From Desmodus rotundus (lineage: Eukaryota > Chordata > Mammalia > Chiroptera > Phyllostomidae): DNA of 64,000 bases. How positions within the stretch are numbered: position 1 is the first letter of the stretch; each line of letters opens with the position of its first letter. Shown piece by piece: positions 10,830 to 23,500 of the stretch. Made by a program: the position numbers and the translations under genes. The notes beneath the pieces were generated by a model that had not been told where the DNA came from, made no database searches, and saw only the letters and a list, made by a program, of their open reading frames with translations. The stretch lies in assembly GCF_022682495.2 (NCBI RefSeq), contig NC_071389.1, positions 181,893,556-181,957,555 of the forward strand, read 5' to 3'.

Positions 10830-11024
10830 CAGGAGTGTCCAATCTTTTGGCGTCTCGGCCACACCGGAAGAATAATTGTCTTGGGCCACACTTTAAATAC
10901 TCAAACACTAACGAAAACTGGTGAGCAAAAAAAAAAGAAAGTAAATTTACGATTTTGTGTTGGGCCGCATTCATAGCCACCCTGGGCCATTTGTGGTGTG
11001 TGGGCCACAGGTTGGACACCCCTG
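10830..11024. mobile_element. short DNA-transposon-like element with GTGTCCAA ends
   Basis: The ends are 'caggagtgtccaatcttttg' and 'ggttggacacccctg', a terminal inverted repeat of about 13 bases with one mismatch. The 195-bp interior matches the element at 4791-4982 ('ttgtgttgggccgcattcat'). It has no coding capacity. It lies in the predicted FGD6 3'UTR, so it would be transcribed. Confidence 0.7.
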
Positions 11025-14000
11025 TGGCTCTGGCAGTGATTAAAATGGGACCATGCAAGGAAGGCACTGGAATTAGAAGGAAAGTCGCTCCAATCATTGG
11101 GACTTGAGCCCGGGTCTCTGCAACAGAAGGGCAGTGAGGATGGAAAGGGTACAAGAGCAACTGCAGCGCACCCTCTACAGACCTGGGGTCAGATTATGGA
11201 GCCTAGAATGGTGTTTTTCTATTACAGAAGAACATAAACATTTAAATGAAAAGAAAGTAAGTTGAGTTTTAGTGATGTAAAGTTTAAAATGCTTCAGGAC
11301 ACATGTAGATACCCAACAAGTAGTTGCAGGATGGTGGAATGTGTAGGTCTAAGATCTGAGTTATAATGAGGGCATTTTGGGGGCTGTGTTTGAGATGTAG
11401 ATGACAAGAATCCTGTCCTTGAAGTACAAGGAGAAATATATTCAAACAGTATTCAACAAATATTATCTCTTAAAAGATACAGGGTAGGCATTTTGAGAAA
11501 CTGATTCATTAGACATAGCATCTGCCTTCAAGGAGTGTATAATAATAAGAGAAATAGGATTTACTTCTGGAAATCCCAGGGACTACGCGTGACTACACTG
11601 CACCTCAAACTTCAGCGACAGTACAATGAAAACACACTCCAAGACATACGAACATATGCTGTGATAACATTTACATTTTAACTAAGTTACTAAATGCCAG
11701 GCTATCCCTATTTCTGGCTATATTCTACCAACCAAGTATAAAATACACATTTGGCTAACAAAACTACACTTTAAAGTTGTCTTTTTCACGTAGTTGTTTC
11801 ATTACATCTTTATATTAAACTAGGTCACTCTGATGATTTCCTTTTAAGAAATGCTACTACATATTCGATGAATCAAGCTTTTGGTTAAAGAGACCAAACT
11901 GGGAGCATTGGGCAAAGGACAATAGGAGGATACTGGGTCCATTAGGGAACGGGGAAAAAGGTTGGAGAGAGGTTCAGAAATGTGAGATGAAGTCAAGATA
12001 ACCATTCTCGTTTTCCTAGGGCTCTGGTGAGTCCTCTCTACTTACAGCTGCCACAGATAAGGAGGAACACTGGCTGGGGACGCGCACGGAGCACGCCAGC
12101 CTTCCTCCAGTTCAACCTGGCCTCTAGGTTACTTTCAGAATCCCTTTTGGCTTAACTTTATAACTGCTTTTCTTTCTCCGTATGAATAAAAGAAGATATT
12201 TGAAAAGAGTCTGATTGAAGCATGTGTATCAGTGTAATAAAGTATTCTTGGGATCTAGGTACTATTCATTCGTTATCCTCATTTATAGAATGCATTCAAT
12301 ATATCATTTTTTCTAAAATGTTAGCTATCAAGATATTTTCAAAGTAGCTTTACAACAAAATTTATATAATAGGTTTTTTGGTGGACATTGAATTAGCCAG
12401 CTTAAATAAATAATTGATCAGCTTTAGTAAATTATGAGGATTGCTAAAGAGGGAAAGGGAATGTGATCCTATTCCACAGTTGAAATATCTTTATGGGGAG
12501 GGAGGGTTGTAACCTGATGCCTTCCTCAAAAGGATGTATTTTATATTTTTCAAAACCTTCCATGGGGCTAAGCCAACAGCTAGTACACTCATATGAGTTT
12601 CACATGTAATTAGGAGAATTACTAAAAGTTTGTGCAATGTTTCTTGTATTTAGATTCATAACTAGTTCTCGATTCGGCCAGCTGTTGAAACATAGAATAG
12701 CCTGCCTGGTATTTTTTAAGATTCTGAGGCATAAGCCAAACCTTGTAGTCAGAAGGTTGAGAGCTAAGGAAGAGGGGGAAGAACTCCAAACAACTTATTT
12801 TTCTACAAAGTGTTAGGCCCAACGAAGCAGAAGGAAATACTTTATAAGGCATAACATTCGTCTCCAAAACAGATATACTAAAAACTGCAGAGATTTTAAC
12901 ATGGAAGCCTTATTTATGCTATCTTGATTAAAATTAATAAGCTTCAAGGAAGTATTGGTTTACCTACAGTAGCAGAAAGACGGGGGAGATAGCATGTGAG
13001 GACTGTGTGTGAGGTTGCAACAGGGTTTAAAATGATTCTGTAGCAATAGCCAGAAAAAACTACAGCCGCCAACTCTAGATTTCACAGGGACTCGGGCGCT
13101 GCAACAGAAAACATTCACAAAGCTTCCAAAAGGCACACAGTGATTCTCTTGGCAATCATAAATATCACAGTGAATTAGGAAACCCTCTACATAAAAGAAA
13201 GGAAAATTCTTGTGCCCTTTAATGAAATACTATATGAAAAACCTTGCCTTTCAGGATAACTTATATTTAGCTTAAGCTCAGTCAATAAATGTTACAAACA
13301 TCAAGAGTAACTTTAATCACAGTGTTAATTTTGTTTTTCTTCTGCAAATCAATGTTATTTACAAAGTAGTTCCTATGTTGAACAGTAAGTGCACCAGAAT
13401 TATGAATGTAAATCTTTCCCAATGAGGTGCACTGACAGTTGGTTAAAAAAATAACGGACTTTTAAAATTTACCAGAGAGGACATAACACAAAGTGGTAGT
13501 ACAAAACCTTAAAAAAAAAAAAAAAACTATACAATTTTAGTTAATACTGGCTTAGAATTCGTGCTTTTTTGATATGTTAATTCCAGTTCATTTTTAAAAG
13601 CACAATATTATAGGAAATGTTACATTCTTTTTAGACACAAATACCACTATTGACTTGGGCTCAGAACACTTAAAATAGCAAGAGACATTATGTTACATAA
13701 TGCTTCCCATATTTGGCTTTTTAAAAAAACAACACCCTTATATTTGTGTTGAACTGGTAGCGTTTTTGAAGAAAGACTAGATTTAATTAATGTAAAGGCA
13801 ATAGAATTATTTGTGTTCCTCTGCAAATGAAAATATCTTCTTTCTTACTTATATACAATTAAATAAAAACTCAGATTCTATCCCTCTGCTATAATTCCTT
13901 GATGATGTAATATGATGTGAGGTACATCGTAGGAGAAATACTTGAGATAATTTAATGGGATTTCATTTCACAGTTACTGAGGTAGAAGTTGGCCGTGTGT

Positions 14001-14532
14001 TTTTTCATTAAAAGATACAAAAGTTCATCTTAATTTACTGATTTAAAGACATGCATTTTTATCATAAGCAGTTTTATAATAATAATTTCTAAACCAAACA
14101 CTGCATGAAACCTGCTCCTTAACGTGTTTTTTATTTACAAAGACTTTCCACTAGTGAGAATGTTATTACAATGTAACACCGTAGAACACATTGAGAAAAC
14201 AGTGTGGACTATGTCACAAACAGTTAATACAGCATACAATATTAAGATACATTTTCTGGTTTTTAAAGAAAAGGTACTTTAGAATTCAGTGTGAATTTCA
14301 GAAATAATTCTGACTTAAGTAAACATCAAAATTTTAATAAATAATGTACATGAAAAAAACAAACATTTAAAAAAATTACCTTATACCTAACAAAATAATC
14401 TTATTTTTGATGAAGATTTTGGTTGGATTTATCTTGGCAGTGTTGATTTGTATTACATTTTTGTACTTTATTTACTCCACTCTGATGAAATTCCACCCTT
14501 TTGGAATCACAGAAAAGATGAAACCAATACTG

Positions 14533-14569
14533 CTACAGTATCGTGCCTTCCTGAAATGCTTCTATCCAC
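14533..14569 (-). CDS. FGD6: FGD6 exon P (last coding exon, end of PH2)
   Basis: The acceptor AG is at 14571-14570. The first base completes a Lys codon split from exon O, then come [11 protein letters not shown] and TAG at 14535-14533. The Trp is the conserved C-terminal helix Trp of PH domains. The exon continues as the 3'UTR. An open frame of 64 codons on the opposite strand overlaps it by chance. Confidence 0.95.
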
Positions 14570-17500
14570 CTATTAATAAGAGAAATTCGTTAGATTTGTA
14601 AAATGCAATGACCCAATATGTGTTATGTTAATAATAGATAATAGCTATGCCTGTGAATCTAGTTACCCTAACAGAGTGTTTAAGATCTTTCCTATAGCAA
14701 ACTAGAATTCTGTATATATGGCATTCCGTGTATTTGGTAATTTGACCAAAAACTTTGCCTGAAAAGTGCGTCTCATTTCTGTGAGAAACGAGGAAGGGGC
14801 CATTTCGTGTGAAAGCTCTGCGAAGTCCTGCGGACCCTGTTTAGTTGGTTTTGGAAGTGGCCAGAGCTGCGAAGGCCTTTATTTGAGCCCCCCTTTCTGT
14901 TCTGTTCCTGTCTCTTTCTCCCTTAACGGGAGATTCCTTGGGCATCCACAGCCTGGACCTGTTCTAAAATTTTCAAAGAAAGGGAATCTCATATCTAATC
15001 TATTGGAGATCAAAATTCTGCCTGCAATAGAAAAGTGTCTCAGTTTCACAGAAGCCTTTCCAAAACCCTTTAGTCTCAAAGTTTTATCTGACCATACACA
15101 CAGCTGCAATTCTCTGGAGGACTCGCAGGTTGTGTCTTGGTGCCTCCCTGGTAGTGCAATTGCTTATGAACTTGTTAGGAACTTTTGAAATCACCACTTT
15201 AAATAGTAAAAACAGCGTAAGACAGAATTAGCTCAAATTTCAGACAGAGTTTTCAAAACTTTAAATTTTCAGTGCAAATGGCATATGTTATACCATAAAA
15301 AGCCTCTAAAAAAAGCCAAAAATTTCCATTGAAGTTAACATATTTTACTATTTTGTGATGTGCAAAAAAGCAACTCATATGAGTACCCTCAAAGAGAAAC
15401 TCATAATTTAGCCTGTACTAATTCTAAATTACAAGTAAGCTGATTCCTTTCACCTAACTAACTACATTCAATTCTGTCTTCCTTTTTTCCCTGATTTTTA
15501 TATTTTGTTTTTATGTTTTTTCAATTCTGTCTTGACATGATTTCTGTCTTGTCAATTTAAAGATATAAGCAAAACATGTATATTTAAAAGCAGTAATTTT
15601 ATCAGTTTGGTGATGAATGCAGATGAACATGATGAAAAACATAATATCTAACAGAGTATTAGGGCAACTACTATCTTAAGTAAGTAATTTTTACAGAAAA
15701 AATGGCTAAATGACATAATTTTAAAATATTCTTCAGCATACAAAAGGAATTATTTGGGGTAACAGCTACACACAGCTGGATATCCTAATAAACTCAGGGC
15801 AAAAAAAGTCTTATAGAGTATTTGTAACATTATACCTGATTAATTTTCAGGAACATATATAATTCTGGTACATTAATTCTTACTGTCTTAAGAAATAACA
15901 AGCCTTGCTTACTTAAAGCATCTGTTGATACCTGCATGCACCTTTTGAGTCTTCAGAAAACGTGAACACCTCTTAGTGAAAACAAAAATGTGTTTCTTGT
16001 GAGGTCAAAATATAAATCAAATGAAAGAGGTGAACTGAATTGTTTTGTTCAGAAAGGACCTTGATTTCACAGAAATACGCTGCTTTAGATTAAGCAACCT
16101 CATGATATCTAAATATTCTTGTTGGAATTTTGAAAAGACTATTTCAGCCTTTACCATCTAAAATATCTACTTTGATATAAAATGAAATGGAATGGAATAA
16201 AATAAAATAAAGTCTATTTCCTTCTACTCAGTCATTGGGAACAGCATGGGAGCCTCTTAATGTGTTTGGCCTTTTCCCCAGAGACGTGAGCAAGCAGCTG
16301 TTCAAACTCCTGCCGCCCCCAGCACAATGGAAGCACCCGACTGCCAAGTCCCGGAATGTTTCAAGAGAAGATTCTTCCCCTGATTGAAGAAAAGGTCAAA
16401 TACCTCAGCTTTCCTTCCTCTCAGCAGAGCAGCTTCATGCTGCTTCCTCAGAGGTTATGTGCATACAGAATATTTTGGACAGAACCACCTATTTTTCTTT
16501 CCCCCTCTGCCTCCTGAAAATATTCCAGATACTCTTGCCTGTCTTTAGAAACAAGTCTAAAGAGTTTGAGTAATATCTTAACTGGTTCTAATTTAGACCC
16601 TGATTTAAATTCTCAGTTGTCCCCATGCATGGGAGTAGACGATCTTACTATCAATCATTTAAAGTAACAACTCAAACTTTCGTGTATAAAAGAAAGAATG
16701 TCTATATTACTTACTTCTGAGCTGAGTGAGCATCATCTGCTTTGAATACATAAAATACCATGTTTTTGTGCAGTAACTGAAATACTCTGGACTGTGAATT
16801 CTCATCTTTGACTTGAGTGACAGTGAATCCCAGTAAAGGCTGGCTCTCCAAAGCTGCCACGTCCTAATTTAAAAAGACACAGAAGATGATGATTTTTAAA
16901 ACTGATACAAAATTCAGATGTGTAAACTCCAGATGTATGATCCAGCTCTAATTTCATTTTATATATACATACAACTCTAGCAAATTATTCAATTTTCCTT
17001 TATTCAACAATATTTATTGAGCCACCCACTCCCACCTACTCTAGGAGCCACTGTGCTGGATGATTTTCAATGTGTTCACATCCTTTGAATTTCACATATT
17101 TCCCTACAACCACAGGAGGTAATGCAGAAAATATAGCTTAGAACGGGAAGTGATTTACCCTCGTCCCTCTAAGGCAAAGCTTGGACCTTAGAGCAGAGGT
17201 TTTCATGGGCGCTGGGACACATGGCGATCAGACAGGAGAGAAGGGCAGTGTTAGAGCAAACAGTCAGAAGCTGTTCATAACCAGAGGCGGTCGAGATGAT
17301 CTGTGCTGATGCCTTATCAGTATCATCTGGGGATGGTCAAGGGGGTGTCATCCAACAGAGCTTGGCAGGAAGGATAAAAACCTCTGCGTTCAGGGAAGTG
17401 GATAGTCATATGACACGGAGAAAAACGGTTTTACATTTTAATACTATGGAAAATTCCAAGTGTTTTTGAGTAAGAGCTGTCTAGACAAAACAAAGACCCC

Positions 17501-20500
17501 GTTCCCATTAAAAATAACGGCAACAACATCCCCCCCTCCAAAAGCAAAGCAAAACAAAAAACATAAACGAAACCATAAGTTAACAAATACTGTAACTATT
17601 TCCAGTTTTCATCATAAAACAAGTCCCCCAATTTATGCCTCTTTAGACTCCAGATCTTACCTCGCTTGCAGCATATGTGTATAGCACTTTATTTTTTATG
17701 ACAAACCACAAGTGCTTCCAAGGTTTTTTATTGCCCTTTGATCTGTACAAATAGCCACTCATGGAAGAATCTTCTGTGTTTGCTGATACCTAGATAAGCA
17801 AACCCCATACATAGTTTAATGATGTTCGGACAAAAAAAATTTAAAGTAATAGAATTGCTTTTGATAAATGGTTCTGAAAGCAATAACCATAATAATAATG
17901 TTTAGGGAAGACACTGCTTATTTTCAGTCTGCTACCGTACAAATGGAAGACTTGCCATTCCCATGAACGCAAAAACCCTTCCTTTCAGAAGCAGTTTTGG
18001 AAGCCTGCCTGGTTCGCGTGTACATGCTTCTTAGTGGGTTCGTCTGTGTTTTCTGCGTTGCCAGAAGAAAAATAATGGCCAAGGCCAAAAAGTCTTTTTT
18101 AAATCTGCATTTTGGGGACTGTGCATGTTTATTGCTTTTTTTGTTCTGTTAATTAGGGAAAATTACTTAAAACTTTAACTCTGTCCCTGAAATAACAACA
18201 ACGACAACAAAAACTATACCAACAGAAAAATAAATAGAAAATCCTGCTATTATTGGTGATTTTAAGGATCAGTTTCTGCTCCCCAGGTTTTGGTCTAAAA
18301 GACAGGAAGCTTGTTTTACTTCATAAAGGGCTAAAAAATGTTTTAATCTCTGGGCAAAAGGAGTAAGCTTTTAGTGATTATAACTTGGCAGTTGAAACTT
18401 CTCTCTCTTTCTTTTCTGTTAACACAGGAACAAGAGAGATGTAAAAAGCCAAGTTTAGGACTTGTGGTAGGGTGAACAGACTCTTAAGTGGCTCCCCGTG
18501 ACCCCCTGCCTCCAAAAGTCACACTCTTGTACAGTCTCCTCCCCTTGAATGTGGGCAGGACATGTGACTTGCTCCTGACCAACAGGATATGGTGAAGGTG
18601 ACAGATGTTACTACCCTGAACGTTACATTATATAAGACTTCATCTTGCTAGTAGACAGCTCTAGAGACTATCTCCTATTCGGGATTTGAAGAAGTAAGCC
18701 ACCAACTTGGGAGGCCGCATGGCAAGGAGCTGAGAGCAGCCTCTAGGAAAAGCAAATAAGAAGCCATGGCCCTCGGTGTTATAGCTGCAAGGAAATGAAC
18801 TCTGCCATCAACCTGAGTGAAGACGGAAGCAAACCCTTCCCTAGTCAGTCTCCAGATGAGAATGCCACAATGGCCAACACTATGACTGGGGCCCTGCAGA
18901 GATCCCAGCTACACTATGCCTGGACTCCTGAGATAATAAATGTGTGTTGTTTTCACAGAGTAATCAAGCAAGAGAGTAAAATTCAAACTCTACTAGCCAC
19001 AAAACTAGCACAGGTGGAACTAATTAATTAACTAATCAAAGTGGGAGTGGCTAGAAAGGAAGTACTATCTGCTCTCTGACTTGGCTGGCTGAACACTTGA
19101 ATCTAACAAACTGGAATAGGAGAGTAGTGATGCCTGTGGAGGCTATTATCACTTTGTTTCAAGTTTTTCTTTTAAAGGAAAGACAACCTACTATTAGTGA
19201 TATCAGTGGTATATAACCAACCAATGCCTACAAATAACCATGAAGATCAGTAAATGTTTATAAAATGCCCAAAATATTCTGCAGAGTTCTTTCCTCTGGT
19301 AAAGGGTCTGCTCAAAGTAATTAAAAAAATTCACGTGTCCAAGTTATCTTTACTTTCTATCGTTGCTATAAAATGTTCTGCAAACCTTTTGGCAGCCATT
19401 TTCGAAATGACTCAGATCATATGGGAGACCAAGGCAGATAGAGAGGCACCAGCCACACCTCATCACCAGTATTAAAACACATATCTTAATAGTAGTGAGA
19501 AATGACATCTTCCTTTATGAATGAAAAACAGTATTATATGAGTATGAATAATTTAGCCTCTATCAGGTTGCAAGTTTAATGGAAACACTTACTTCTTTGA
19601 GAGCAGCTGGGATTTTTTTCTGTTTCCTCCCTGATGGAATACTTTGTAAGACTGATGACAAGGCACTTGAAGATTTGTGATTTCCGGGAGATCCAATCTT
19701 AGGAGAGTGCTGGTGATCTAAGAGAAATCAGGTACACTTACATAGCTAATGGTAACCATTCTGCAATTCAATTTAATTCCGATCAATAAACAGGGCATAA
19801 AATACCCATGGAAGGATATGCCAGAAACTGAAGACACTGATGGGAACAGAAGATGTGTGGCTGGAAGTTGAGTAGGAGAAAAAATTTCCACTGTCTATGA
19901 TTTTATACTTTATCAACACTAAACCATATGAAAGGATTATCCTTTTGTGCCTTTAGAATTCTGAAATGTGAATGCACCAGCAACTTAAAGAAAAATTTAA
20001 AAACTTCAATCCTGACTTTAAAAAAAACTAACATAGTTTAGTATCTAGACAAGTAATATTACAATGAATGAAGAGCGAGAAAAGGGGCTATAAAACAAGA
20101 TGAGCAAGCAATTAATTCTGACTGCACAGGTTCAGGAGAAGCTGGGAAGAGAATGAGATGTTTGAGTTGGCCATTAAGGTCTAAGTAAGAGTTTGCCAAG
20201 CAAAAAAAGAGGAGGAGGAATGCTCCATGAAGAGAGATCAGCATAAGCAAAAACAGACAGAGATGAAATTAGATCATCTATTTGGAGAATAATGAGTCTG
20301 GAAATAAAAGGCCAGTTCTAAGGAACCTGGACTGTTTTTTAGGCAGTGGGAAATCAAAGACCTTTTGGGCTGGAGAGTGACATGAGCAGACTGAATTTAG
20401 AAAAATAAATCTGGTGGTAGGAAAGAGGAAGGATTTGCAGCAAGAAAACACGTTAGGAAATTAGTAGTCCAGGTGAAAGACAATGAGGGCCTTGTTGTAA

Positions 20501-23500
20501 GACGAAGAAATCAAAGAGAAAGACAGGCTTTCAAAGATAAGTTTGACAACATTTACTGACCAAACGGGTGTGCATGATGAGGGAGGAGGATTCAAAAACG
20601 AATTCTGAATGCTTGCAGCCTACATTACATACTCAGAAAACAAATGGAGGAACAAAAAGGCTGGCAAAGGATTAATTAGATGGATATGACTTCTTGGAAA
20701 AAATGCACACAGACAATAACAAACTCAAAATACAGATTCTGAAATAGTATGTCATCTGGCTTTATGCACTTAGAATTCTCATTTGCTGATGAAAAGTTAT
20801 TCTTCATGGAAATGAAAGCTAATCTTTTTAAAATTTAGAACCTAAAGGTTTCAGGAATTGAACCGAAGATATCTCCCCAAAATACAGACCTGAGCAATCC
20901 TACTAGTTGCACTGATCCGAACTGTAGGGATAATGAGTAAGTGGATATGACTTATCATTTTGTATTTGGTGAAAAGCTACACATTTAGATGTACAACAAA
21001 ACCTCACGGAATCAGTCCAAGTGATCGAAATTAGGCTAGCAAAGGGACACCCGGTATATTTCCACAGAGAACTACTTAACATGTAGATAAAAATGATTTG
21101 TAATGAGCACAGCTGTGAAACTAGAAACTTCAAAATTACTTGAGAGTTAAAAGTTCCCTTGCAATTATTTTAAGCATTTTACCCTATAATTATATTTCTA
21201 TAATTAATATTCTCAGCAAAACTGTTTTCAGAATTAAAAATAAACTCCAGTCCAACCTCTCTTGGAAATACCACTAAATATTAGTTAAGAGATCTTAACT
21301 AAGAAAGCAGTAAGGTCCATATTTTGAGATCACCAATCATACTGCTAATATGTCTAAGATGATTCTTTCGGAAGGCTGTTTGAAAGCATCTGGGAAATAA
21401 AGGAATTCTGGGTTAAGTCTTATATATTACCTAATTTCTGCAGTTCTTGGAAACAATGTTCACATACTCTTGCGGGTTGATTTTTCAGGTAATCTAAGCC
21501 ACACTTATTTGATGAACAAGCTTGGCATACAATCTGAAAACACATTGGAATTATTTAATTTAGAATAATCTTTGTATCCAAACCATCAGGCATGTTACCA
21601 CTTATAGTGCTGCCTACTTTTCAAAACCTCTGTACAGTCATTGAATCTCAGTAACAACTCCGTGGAGTTCAGGCACGTAATGAACTCACACACAATACCC
21701 CACTGGAAGACACAGAGGCCACAGATTATTACTTAGTGTTTACTACAAAAAAATAATATATTTAATAGTCAATCTGTACAAAACGTTTGAACAGTGCCTG
21801 GAGTGCAGTAACTGCTGTGGTACCTGTATTATCATCATCGTCATTGTCGTCACTGTCATCATCACTGTCGTAACCATGACCACCTCTGCAACACCTCTCC
21901 CCGTGTCTAGCCCTATATTAAATGCTCTCTAAATAAGACCTCGTTTAACCTTTACAGCAGCTCACTGATGTCATCGTTACTATGCGCATCTTACTAGCGA
22001 GGTCATGAAGACTTAGAAACTTCACTAGTGACAAGTTCAACACTGAACGTTCCCCCTAGTAAACACAGCAGGCCCTTGAATAATGTCATTTCATTGTAAC
22101 ATCGATGTGATGCCACAGAAACTTAACCCTGGTTTACGTCCATCAGCTTGCAGTAAAAACAGTATCACTGCAGGTCATTTCACCTGAAATGCAGAACCTA
22201 TTGACGACAAGTGAAAACTTACAATCCTGAGCATCTAGATAAATTTAGTTTAAATAATTATCTATAAATGAGAGGGTCTATTAATGGTGAATTTGTAAGT
22301 TTTTGTAAGTTTTTTGAAATAAAAATTTAATCATCTGTAAATGTGAGGGTCTATTTAATTATGAATTTGTTAGTTTTTTTTAAAATGGAAAATTGTCTAT
22401 TATTGACAATCTAAAATAACCTTGAGGTAGGAGGAAATAAGTTCCCTAACAAGATTGCCCCGTGCCCAAATATTAAAAGAAAATACCATCCATGATTCAG
22501 TATTTCCCCCCTACAATGGCTTACAAGGGGAAATGCGCTCCCTCGCTATACACAGCCGGGAGCTACTGGAAACTACGGTGAGGACGGCCGTCCTCTCCCA
22601 CCTTTCCCACCTTTCCGCAGGCCCGGCAGTGGTGTCGTCTCCAGGTCAGAGTAAACTCACTCGTGCAGACCATACACATTGTGGCTCTGGTGTCAGGGAT
22701 CCAGATCGGAGCCTTCGACCCAAGGGGACTAGCTTCCTCTTTATTTTCTGGGTCGGCCTGTGGAAGAATGACTTCTGATTACCTCACGCACGTTGCTTCA
22801 GATCATGCCCTTTGGTCAGCGGTGGTGGCTCACAATGCTGATGGCATCATTAAGGATATGGGATGAAGGACGGGGTTATTATATTTTTCATGTTCTCAGG
22901 ATATTAAGATTAGCTACATTCCTCCAATCCTCTAATACAAAATTAATTTTAAAAGATGTCTATGGTTAAGTGTGATGACAGATGTTTAGTTTCCTTAAAC
23001 TATACTATATTTTCTAAATTTTATATGATGAGGTTTTATAACTAGAAAAAACATGAATATGCCACATGCTATCACAGACCTGCAGTGAGACATTAAAAGG
23101 ATAACAATTTAGCCCTGAGATTACACACAGACCTCCAATCCTTCTGTGGAACACATGTTGCTTTTCTAAACCCCTGGGAAAGGTTTCTTTAAGACAAAAA
23201 GTAAAGTGCACTAAAAAAAAAGGAGAAGGAAAAGACAATACCTCATCAAGACTCCTACTAGGACAGAATGTGATTCTTTTCTTGGCATACTCTTCTATTG
23301 ACCTGGAAATCGCTCCCAGCCATTCATCCCTTTCTGCGGCAGAACTGTTGGGGGCAAAACAAGGTTCCATCAGCCAGATGTCAGCTTTTATTCTTTTGTG
23401 TTTTTCTTACTTCTTTTCCTTCTCCCATGGCAACAGAGTCCACCACCATCTAACAATGCTGGTCACAGGCAGCAGCTCTGAGGTTTATGTGCACAAGTAA

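Larger units (their letters stand above)
9950..14532 (-). other. FGD6: FGD6 3'UTR (predicted, long)
   Basis: This is the stretch between the FGD6 stop codon (14535-14533) and the best distal polyadenylation signal (9972-9967). It is AT-rich and has no convincing internal splice acceptor or other gene. A 3'UTR of about 4.6 kb would agree with my recollection that FGD6 mRNAs have a multi-kilobase 3'UTR. It contains an L2 piece and a GTGTCC-ended MITE. A second AATAAA on the minus strand at 14135-14130 could give a short isoform of about 400 bases. Confidence 0.6.
21534..22610 (-). other. FGD6: FGD6 intron inside the FYVE domain
   Basis: 1.1 kb. It contains MIR-like sequence around 21895-22050, an imperfect ATC/GTC trinucleotide tract at about 21826-21875 and a 73-bp imperfect tandem duplication at 22256-22395. 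Confidence 0.7.

Noticed and set aside
10561..11160. 199-codon minus-strand open frame
   Set aside because: It runs through an antisense L2 remnant and the GTGTCC-ended transposon in the predicted FGD6 3'UTR, with no family resemblance.
14407..14601. 64-codon plus-strand frame resembling a small membrane peptide
   Set aside because: It is antisense to the FGD6 stop codon and last coding exon; the hydrophobic look comes from AT-rich sequence.
14766..15188. 140-codon plus-strand frame in the last FGD6 intron
   Set aside because: No homology that I can recognise and no promoter, acceptor or polyadenylation context.
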